NCBI GenBank assembly: GCA_011800805.1
Contig: MPNW01000273.1
Coordinates: 54,598 to 118,597 of the forward strand
From: Hirudo medicinalis
Taxonomy: Eukaryota > Annelida > Clitellata > Hirudinida > Hirudinidae
DNA: 64,000 nucleotides
Direction: 5' to 3'
The notes beneath the pieces were generated by a model, which was not told the DNA's origin, ran no database searches, and saw only the letters and a list, made by a program, of their open reading frames with translations. Of this stretch, positions 56,601 through 64,000 are shown one piece after another. The translations under genes and the position numbers were made by a program. Every line of letters starts with the position of its first letter. Position 1 is the stretch's first letter.

Positions 56601-59600
56601 ATGTATCCTGTGAGATGCCAACATGATTACAAAACTTTACATTGAACCACAGCTGGCTCGAGAGGCATTGTTGGAGCAGATGGTTCTTGTGGATGCACTG
56701 GTCAACAAGTCGCACGACCTCTTGGAACTTCTTTCTCTCGAAAAATGCCAAGAACAGCTTGACCAACCTTTCCTTGAAGTGAGGATGAAGTTTGATCGAC
56801 TGAATGAGCAGCTGAATGACAAAACAAATGGCATCATCCAAGCTTGGAGAGAATCCACCACTTCTGTTAGTATTTCTTTGTTCTTTTGTTTGTTTGTCTG
56901 TTCGTCGACAGGTTCATAATTTATTCAGAAGAACCATTCTGCATGTCGACGCTTTTATTTAAGAAATACGCTTGTTTATTACTAGAATTAACATTCAAGC
57001 TTACTGATTTGTAAGAATTTGTTTTGCATTGTATGCATTGCAAATTTCAAAAAGATGACATAGGCTTGCACGTTTCATGTTCCATATAAAGGCTTGTTTA
57101 AGATCACTGAATAGGATATATTTTCATTGGGCAAGTACATGACACGAGTATGGATTTTAACCTTGCATTGCAGCTTGCAGACGCCTCTGAGAGTTTTCTT
57201 GAAGAGTTATACAAGATAAGTGATGCAATCCACCTCACTGACCCAATATCAGCAGATGTTGAAACAATAAAGAGGCAGATTAGTGAAAACAAGGTGGATA
57301 ATTGTGTTTTTAATTATGGCAATGGTTACATCATCCAAGGTGGCTATTTTGAGCAGGATTCAAAACCTTGGAATGATGAAATTGATTATCAAATTGGCTG
57401 GTGATTATGTCGGTCGATGACGAGCAAGTGGATTGACTTGAATAACTTATTATTTCTGAAGGCTCTTGTCGAGAATTTGGTAGCCTGCAGTCGGTCGATG
57501 GAACATCTGAAAAGGATGCTCGTTCAACTGCATGCAACATCTCTGCCTCACGAGAGAAGTGGTGAAGATCAGCAAATCGTTTGTTAGTTGTTACAATTAA
57601 ATTAAACCTCATTAAATAGTCTCACATGTGGTTCTTTTCATATTCTTTTTAATGGATCACCTAATCTTATATTAAGCAAAAATTCGGTAATGTTTTAATC
57701 CAATCTTTTGAATGCCTCGTGCATCCGACTAGGACGTGAAGGCACTTTTTAATCGATCTACCGTTTATAAAGCGCTCCTAGCCGAGGGAGCTCCCCGGCC
57801 TTGCGGGATGGGTTGCGAATGCGACCGTTGTCGTTACCGCTGCAATCAGGAACGCAACCCGTTCGGCCGACCTGCATGCCAGGTTTTCCTTCTTTCAATG
57901 TGTTTGTGAACCTCTTTTGCTTAGTTTGAAACCATGCTTCCAACATGAGAGATGGAGTCTTATTCACTGGCAACATAACTTTCTTTAAACATTCAAGAAA
58001 TTTTTGGTATCACACTCAAATCAAGGTTTGCTGAGGTCACAGGCACCACCACGAATTTCCAACTTTCAATTTCCATCTGTTGTGTGGTTCTTTGTCTTTT
58101 CTGAAATAGTTGCAGAGTTGTTTCAAGAGATGCTTCTGGATTAGGAACATCATATTATGATGCTTCCAATTTGTTTCCGAGTTATAAACCTTTCTTTAGG
58201 ATAGACATATCTTAAGATATTTAAGATTCTTGCATAAGAAAGTTCAGTTAAAAAACAATTTTTCAGCTATGCGATTGTAATTCTTGTGACAGAAAATGAT
58301 GTCGCATCGCCTGCCGATCCGATGGATTCTTAAATACGAACTTCGTTTCACGATTCATCCGCCCTTATTAGATTACATGGCACATTTTAAGTGATGACAT
58401 GATTTCAGATGAGCTTAATATCATAATTATTTATTTGTGATTTGTTGTCAAAGGTGATGACCTTGCCAACCAGTTGAATGACCTTGAAATCATGCATAGC
58501 GTGGCAGCCTCCAACGTCCAAATCAGAGCCGCAAAGTTGAAGGAAGCGGCAGCGGCGGCAGAGAAATACGAAGCGCACTTTGTGCTGACAAAACAAAAGC
58601 TAAACCAACTCATTGAGTCTGTTGATCTCAACATCGACACCAAGTTGGACTCTTCTGAGGAGGACGAGGAGGAAGTAATCGAGAGTGAAGCGTCTGTCGG
58701 AGGCAGTCACGTGAGGACACACATCCAGGTGATGAGAGCTTTATTATTCTACTTGTTGTATTGTGAATATTCTAACAATCTCATCGATTTTGCAATCAAG
58801 ATTGGTTTATTTGGCTAACGATATTAATAATGACCGTCAACAATTATAACTTGTCGATCAGAAGTGTTCTGGTATCATTTTGTTGTGTTGGTGAATCTTT
58901 AACATTTCATTATTTGTCAGTGTAAAAACTGACATTTTAAGTCTTTGAAATTATTTAAGCTCATATTCAGCAAAGGCTGAAGTTTATTAATAAAACTTAG
59001 AGTTAGTTGTTCTTTGTTTGTTGTAGAATCTCATGAAGGAGTTGTCCTTGTATGGAAAGGAAGTTGAAGCTTGTGAGGTGTTTGGTGCTGAATTGACAAG
59101 GTTGTGTGAGGATGGGGCAGAACACAAAGTGAGCAGAGATTGTGCTTCTCTGAGGGAACTGATGGATGAGTTGAGGGAAGCCATTCTGCAGAAGAAGGAA
59201 GAACTCGATCTCGGTGAGGATTTGACTCTCAAGTTTGAAGAGCAGCACGAGGTTTGTGCCAATGGTAACCAAAATTTCTATTCAAGACATCCACCTCGAT
59301 GTAATGCTTATTTCCAGAAATTATTGATGTGGATGCAAGGAACCGAGGAGAAATTGCTGAGGTTGACATGTTCCGGAGTGGCTTCGGAAATGAGAGCCAT
59401 AAAAATACAAATCGAGGAGTTGAAGGTTTGTCTTATTAAAATTGAAGTCAACATTTGTTTCATATTTTGTTGGCTGACAGGTGTTCATGAGGCAATTACA
59501 TCCACACCTGCCTGATCTTGAGAACATAAATCATCTTGTTGAACTCATTGCTGTAAAGACCCCTTTGCACGTCAGCTTCGTTACTAGGGTTCGTGCTCTC

Positions 59601-62600
59601 AACGAGATGTGGAATAGGATCCTGCAAACTACAAATGAACGCGAGGTACTTTGTTTCCGATCTTTTCTCTCGCCTGCGAGGGCACTGCTTCGTTACAAGA
59701 CTCAAACCAGCTTCAGAAACAAGCACAACTCTTTATTCATTCATTTGAATGCGATCGACAGGTGGCATTGACCGAAGCCCTGGTGGAGGTCGGAGAGTTG
59801 GATCAGACGATGGACGATGTCATCGGCCACCTGCAACAAGTCGAAGCAGATATTCAGACACTGGATGAAGCCTGTGGAGATCCAAAGTACATTGAAGCTC
59901 ATTTGAAGAACATTGAAGTCAGTCCTTTGTGATAATTTTTGAAGTTCATTAAAGCATCTGTCCAAGATGCCATCATAAAACAATGTTTACATTTTCCACA
60001 CAGATGCTGCTGGATAATGTGGACAATCAATTGCCCTCCATAAAAAAGTTGAACGAACGAATCGACAGCACGCTCCTCAAGTCGTGTCCGGTCGATTCGA
60101 CTCCGTCCAGCACGCCCAGTTCCAAAGAAAGCGCTCGACTTTTACCGCCATCCAAACTTTCATCGAAACTTCAAGAACTGAATGACACCTACGAGTTGGT
60201 TCGTTGTTTGGCCAGGCAGAAGAAGAACTACTTGCTCGACTGCTTGAAGGAGGTGATGACAGCTGTTCAGAGTTGAAAGTATTATCGTTACGTAAAGGCG
60301 ACTTGGTGATGCTAAGTTTTCGAATGCTCGGGATTGGAATTTTATTTACTCCGTTCGTGGGGTTTGAGACTCGACGACCTTTACTCGTGGGACTTGTTAT
60401 TTGCCTCGAAGGCATGTGATTGATGCCGAGTTGATTGCTTCGACAGGTGAAAGATTTCATGAAAAGTGTCGAAGATTTGAGTGCATGGTTGATGAAGTAC
60501 TGCAAGCAACTAAAAATTGTTCAGTTGCCAGGTGCTTTGCCCAGCACAGTTCATAATGAGTACCAGAAATTCATGGTAGTTTGCTGACCATTTGAAAGCT
60601 TGTTGAGTTTATTTTGATCAGTTTTGTTTGTTATTGCCATCAGAAACATCACCAAGAGTTGGAGAGGAAATTGGATGAGTCGAGGATGCTGTTGTTTAAT
60701 GGAGAAGAGATGAAGCTGAGATGCAGGGAGGATCAGGCTGTTGATCTCCAATTAGGACTTGTCAAGTTGGAGGCTCAGGCCTGTGATGCTGTGATCAAAT
60801 CCAAGATCGAGAAGGTGGGTCGTCAGGACGACCAACACAAAATGTTTATGCAGAATTTGTGAATGCTAAATTTTGTTCTTCGCTTTGAAGGAGAAACTAG
60901 AAGACCACATGAAGAAAGTGCAGGTGTTTCATGCAGCCATGAATCACCACGACGATTGGATGGGCGGAGCTGAAAAGGAACTCTCCGTGAAGTTCAAAAC
61001 TCCGAGCAAGTTGCTGAAGACGGTGATTGAACAAATGTCGGAACATAAGGTTGGTTGATTCTCTAGCTGATTGATTGCACTCCTATGAATGTCTTGGTCA
61101 TTACTTGCAGGACTTCAAAGAGGAAGTCACTCAGAGCCAGGACAGAGTTCATAACCTTGACCTTACAGGGACCTACCTGAAATACTTTGGCTCAAAAAGA
61201 GATGCCAGTCACGTGAAGATGCAGCTTTTTGGATCAAAATCGAGGTGGAAGAGGCTTGTCATGCGGACTGAGGAGAGGGGTAGGAACCTTCAAAGGGCTT
61301 ACAGGGAGGACCACCGGGTTGGTCGTGAAGGCATTTGATTATTTAAATCCTGAGGATTTCTTTGGTAATTTTTATTTTTTTGCAGTTCTTCCTTTCTTGG
61401 AAGGAATTGAACAATTGGTTGAGTGATGTTGTCACCAATGTGGAAGCTGCAGACCAGACAAACATTGCATCAGAGATTATCAAGGTCACTTGAAGTTGTT
61501 CAATTAGTTTTTATAGTTTGTTCATGCATGGGATCACTGAGAGAGGTTCGTCGCATGCTTGTTGCAGAAGATCCAGTTGGAGTTTCCAAGCAGACAGTGT
61601 CAGCTGCACTCGACATTGAGACAAGGTCGTCATCTGAGAGACAGATGTACTCCTCTGGACCCAGAGAGAAAAATTCTCGAGGAAATGATCGAAGGAATCA
61701 AGGAGAAGTGGAGAGAGGCATCTCGAGCTCTCAACCTCTGGTGAGCTTTTCAATTGAAAGTCGATTCTTTGCATTCTAATGTCGTCATTTTTGACAGCGA
61801 GCGTCGCCAGTGCGAGAGGTTGGTTGAATCGAGACAAGTCAATGAAGCTTGTAAATCTTTGGAGGAGTCAATGGTTAAGTTTGTCTGTGAATTGAAGCAC
61901 GAGGTGAACTTGAGAGGTGATCTGCACACTGTCAGAACAATGAAAGATCAACATATTGTGAGTTTAATGAAAGATCAACATATTGTGGGTTTAATGAATA
62001 ACAACTCCTCACTAGCCGTGGTTTTTGCAGACTCTACATGAGGAGATTGGAGCAAAGAAAGAAGACATTGAAAAGTTGATGTCACTGAACGTCATTGATG
62101 ATGTAACCAGGTTGAAAATGCAAGGATTGATTGGTGAAACAGAAATGTTGTGGCAGGAGAAGATGCATCTAATTGAGGAATCCCTATCATTGGTTAGTGA
62201 AATAACATTGGATTATTTATGCTATTTGAATATTTATAAACTATTAAAAAGAATTTTACTTCTTGAAGGCACAACGATTCAATGATTCCATGATGGCTTG
62301 TTATGAGAAGCTATCTCAAATTGAACAAGAAGTCAATGAAGTTCCTTTGAATCTTCACGTAAACTTCAGCAGAGAAGAAAAATTTGAAGTGACATTGGAA
62401 AAGTTAATGGTATGGAGTTGCTGGTTATGTTGGATTGGATTCTGATGTAATCTCCGTTACATGACTTTTTGGATGCAGAAAATTGAAGGCGAAGTCAAAG
62501 CCGCAGAGACGAGCTTCAGAGAAGTCGATGTTCTCTTCCATGAAATCCTCAGCAAGGCACAACCATCGTCCGTTGGTTCCATAAATTATTGCAAATCACT

Positions 62601-63715
62601 TGCCGATGCTCAGCTACACAAGGTGTCCTTAAATTGTGTCTTAATTAGTTTTGAATAATCTTTTGCTTTACACGACATAATTTCATTTCAGATAAAAAAG
62701 TCGGTTGCCCACAGGAGGCGCGTGTCGGAGGAAGGTCTGAACAAAACTCGGAGGGATCGGGAAGTCCTCGACGACCTTCTCGCCTGGATTTCGGACGAAC
62801 TCGCACTGTTGGCCTCGAAAGAGAACAATTCAATTCCCGAGGATCTGGGAACTGCCGACGCCCTGTTTAAGGAGCACCTCGTGAGTTGCATGACAAGTTA
62901 GGTCTTTAAGGCGCGAACATTAACACGCCGACGAATTTAAAAGGATTTCCACAACGAATTGACCGAGAAGAAGAAAGTCGTCGAGAGGTTTTTGAGTCTC
63001 TCGAAGAAGTTGCAAACAACAAACAAACAAATTGCCAATCCAAAACTGGTGAACTTAAACAACAAGTGGAAGCTCATTTGGAAGGTGTCGCACGACCGCA
63101 AGAAGAAACTTCAAGAAATATTTTCAAAACTCCTCGAGGTGATTTATTTAGTCTGTCATTGTTCAACTCCTGCAGTATTATTCTTAAATACTTTGAGCTT
63201 CAATTCTTAATTAATAACAAATAAATAAATGACATGTGTCCAATAGTTTTGACAACAATTAATCCATATTGTTTATAACAACAACTAGCTCCGGGCTTCA
63301 AGTCATTTCAACTTCCTCAAATGGTCCACAAAATTTTCAAGTTGGGTGAGCAGCAAAAAGATTGATGTTGGGGATTTATTCCAACTGACCAATCACAAGA
63401 AAGATGGATCCTTGAGCAAGAAAGAGTTCGTCGATGGCCTCGTGGCATTGAGTAAATATTTTAAGTTATTCTCTTATGTTGTGGTGATGATGATGATGAT
63501 GACGTTGATGAATTCCATGAATCTGCTGATAAGTGGATAATGGGACACTGATTAACCAAACTTATAAGTTATTTTTGATTCTATTGGTTGAAACTTGGTT
63601 AGGATTTCAATGCAAACCTGGAGATATGAATTCTGCATTTGATGAGCTTGACAGCAGCAAGTCAGGAAGAATTCATTACAAAGAGTTTGTTCAGAAACTC
63701 AATCTGGAAACTAAG
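50604..63715 (+). CDS. Spectraplakin (MACF1/dystonin/Shot family), 3'-incomplete
   Basis: About 31 exons give some 2,500 residues. Spectraplakins crosslink actin and microtubules. Seen here, in order: two short exons of unclear function (50604-50728, 50813-50955), one giant plakin-repeat exon (51019-53442), a spectrin-repeat rod of about 1,540 residues or 14 repeats (53515-63138) and two EF-hands (63289-63715). The plakin-repeat, rod, EF-hand order is diagnostic of the family. The GAS2 microtubule-binding domain should follow beyond 64000. A candidate acceptor (TCTTTCCGTCTTAG) ends near 63992. No CH actin-binding domains or plakin domain were found upstream in the window. The rod is shorter than in vertebrate MACF1 or fly Shot. 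The assignment of the first two exons rests on phase only. Confidence 0.85.
51019..53442 (+). CDS. Giant plakin-repeat exon of the spectraplakin
   Basis: This single 2.4-kb exon (about 808 residues) has degenerate plakin-repeat units. One is VVLSLLDSSSGKIIPLQDAI with GSLMSISEAAMKGKAF (about 51245-51410), one ITLCRDGGKIEVKSLQEAAS (51740s), one FKSLSVRDAILSGKLDLNTG (52610s), and a C-terminal pair contains LERSIKEGLIDPTTVFVFNS and EKININEALASGMIK (52860-53060). Between units lies a basic, Ser/Lys-rich linker (52100-52560). Vertebrate MACF1b/dystonin-b and fly Shot also code plakin repeats in very large exons before the rod. The open frame runs on to a stop at 53513, but a strong donor (AA/gtaaga at 53443) restores the phase into the first spectrin exon. 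The readthrough form would end the protein there. Confidence 0.8.
53515..63138 (+). CDS. Spectrin-repeat rod exons of the spectraplakin
   Basis: Exons at about 53515-53679, 53802-54292, 54380-54499, 55221-55387, 55455-55617, 56653-56865, 57174-57293, 57462-57561, 58454-58728, 59027-59251, 59318-59425, 59481-59645, 59762-59917, 60004-60252, 60447-60575, 60644-60814, 60891-61049, 61111-61317, 61386-61484, 61568-61740, 61798-61903 or 61957, 62031-62192, 62269-62409, 62479-62622, 62692-62880 and 62944-63138. Repeats are three-helix coiled coils marked by W residues (GDWIQDAEERL, DDLLAWISDELALL, NNKWKLIWKVSHDRKKKLQE). TGTYLKYFGSKRDA near 61170 and ERRQCERL near 61800 match the last repeats of MACF1. 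Most exons are phase 0 and code for half to one and a half repeats. No frame break was seen. Confidence 0.8.
54500..55220. other. Spectraplakin intron without recognisable features
   Basis: A 720-base intron. It contains a short (TTA)n run near 54655 and an open frame at 54974-55189 that ends in a hydrophobic Leu/Ile/Val/Tyr run. Nothing supports it as an exon. Confidence 0.6.
55835..56365 (-). mobile_element. tRNA-like SINE, copy 6 (interrupted)
   Basis: The 3' tail (GTGAAGGCACTTTTTAATC) lies at about 55860. The body, with CACGCTGGGTTGCAAACATT and GCAGGAACACAACCCAATGA, lies at 56288-56350. About 370 bases of unrelated DNA lie between. Confidence 0.65.
55938..56181. mobile_element. MITE-like element with about 60-bp terminal inverted repeats
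   Basis: TTTGTTAAAATAAGCTCGCC and CATTTGGAGGAGACAGCTTT at the left end recur reverse-complemented at the right end (56120-56181) with few changes. The centre holds a second small palindrome (ATCTACATTTAAATGTAGAT). Total length is about 245 bases with no coding capacity. It is flanked by (TA)n, which hides any target duplication. Confidence 0.8.
57294..58453. other. Two spectraplakin introns flanking exon 57462-57561
   Basis: The second intron, about 890 bases, contains SINE copy 7 (57705-57890). The rest is AT-rich without recognisable features. Confidence 0.65.
57705..57890 (-). mobile_element. tRNA-like SINE, copy 7
   Basis: A near full-length copy. On the given strand it shows GAATGCCTCGTGCATCCGAC, GAAGGCACTTTTTAATCGAT, AGCCGAGGGAGCTCC, GATGGGTTGCGAATGCGACC and ACGCAACCCGTTCGGCCGAC. 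The order matches copies 1 and 3. Confidence 0.75.
61940..61995. repeat. Direct repeat carrying two alternative 5' splice sites
   Basis: ATGAAAGATCAACATATTGT is followed by GAGTTTA in the first copy and GGGTTTA in the second. The first copy contains the splice-donor-like ATT/gtgagt used in one model of the spectraplakin exon. Confidence 0.75.
63289..63715 (+). CDS. EF-hand pair of the spectraplakin
   Basis: Exons at about 63289-63451 and 63603-63715. The first starts LRASSHFNFLKW, like MACF1 LRAFDFDVW, and holds EF-hand 1 with loop NHKKDGSLSKKE. Human MACF1 has DKDQDGKITRQE, so the ligand residues at loop positions 1 and 3 are changed and this loop may not bind calcium. EF-hand 2 has the canonical loop DSSKSGRIHYKE. 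The exons join in phase through a 151-base intron. In the family the EF-hands sit before the GAS2 domain and tune microtubule binding. Confidence 0.85.
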
Positions 63716-64000
63716 GTTTGAATTTTCATGTTAAAGTATAAAGTGGATTGCTTGTTAAGTGTCTGAAACACTGAGGAATCACTGTAATCTTTGCTAAACA
63801 GCATTTATTGCTGCATCAGTTTGCTAAAACAATGCTAAAAAAATATTGATTCTTTGTAGTGTGATTTCAAATAAGATCAAGTTTTAATATGTTTCTAAAT
63901 ATATTTTTCCTGGTTTCATTATTCTCCAAAATGTCCGACGCAAACCGGGCCTCTCGTCTCGTCGTGCCCGAGCGTGCGTCTTTCCGTCTTAGCTGTTATT
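63716..64000. other. Start of an intron of the spectraplakin
   Basis: AT-rich DNA after the EF-hand exon. A pyrimidine tract ending CTTAG near 63992 may be the next acceptor. Nothing coding is recognisable before the window ends. Confidence 0.5.

Larger units (their letters stand above)
55618..56652. other. Spectraplakin intron with a SINE split by a MITE
   Basis: A one-kb intron. SINE copy 6 is found in two pieces (55835-55890 and 56265-56365) on either side of (TA)n DNA and a hairpin-forming element at 55938-56181. Confidence 0.75.

Noticed and set aside
60077..60505. 142-residue minus-strand ORF rich in Ser and Arg
   Set aside because: It is antisense to a spectrin-repeat exon and has no family signature.

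Overview
This window is AT-rich, intron-rich metazoan DNA. Introns are typically 60-300 bp but sometimes 3-4 kb, splice sites are standard GT-AG, and (GAT)n, (TTA)n and (TTG)n microsatellites and degraded transposons are plentiful. Four animal genes are recognisable by their spliced protein sequence, all on the + strand. Divergence from vertebrate proteins and the repeat style suggest an invertebrate bilaterian. My guess is a lophotrochozoan such as a leech or other annelid, at low confidence because no marker fixes the species.

Region by region: (1) 51-22265 is the C-terminal two-thirds to three-quarters of huntingtin (HTT): 43 exons reconstructed with consistent reading phase, ending in a normal stop. 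The N-terminal part, including any polyglutamine tract, lies left of the window. Its long introns hold several decayed non-LTR retrotransposons, including one nested pair. (2) 22266-26189 is intergenic and holds an R2/NeSL-like retrotransposon with an intact N-terminal zinc-finger/Myb ORF. (3) 26190-29159 is a complete six-exon ECSIT gene (mitochondrial complex I assembly and Toll-pathway adaptor). (4) 30654-38118 is a complete 12-exon Z-disc PDZ protein of the ZASP/Cypher (LDB3) family with a PDZ domain and ZM motif but no LIM domain. Its last intron contains a degraded retrotransposon. (5) 38119-50600 is mostly non-coding, with three phase-compatible exons of an unrecognised gene, two hAT transposase fragments, minisatellites and a 120-bp assembly gap. 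(6) 50604-63715 and beyond is a spectraplakin (MACF1/dystonin/Shot family): a giant plakin-repeat exon, about 14 spectrin repeats and two EF-hands. The GAS2 domain is expected beyond the right edge.

The genes do not form a functional cluster. Two encode cytoskeletal scaffolds (ZASP-like, spectraplakin), one a mitochondrial/immune adaptor and one the HEAT-repeat scaffold huntingtin. Dispersed through all of them is an apparently uncharacterised tRNA-like SINE (seven copies seen), one copy of which is split by a hairpin-type MITE.

Exon borders were placed by eye from splice signals, reading phase and remembered family sequences. Allow +/-2 bases. No alignment or database search was run.
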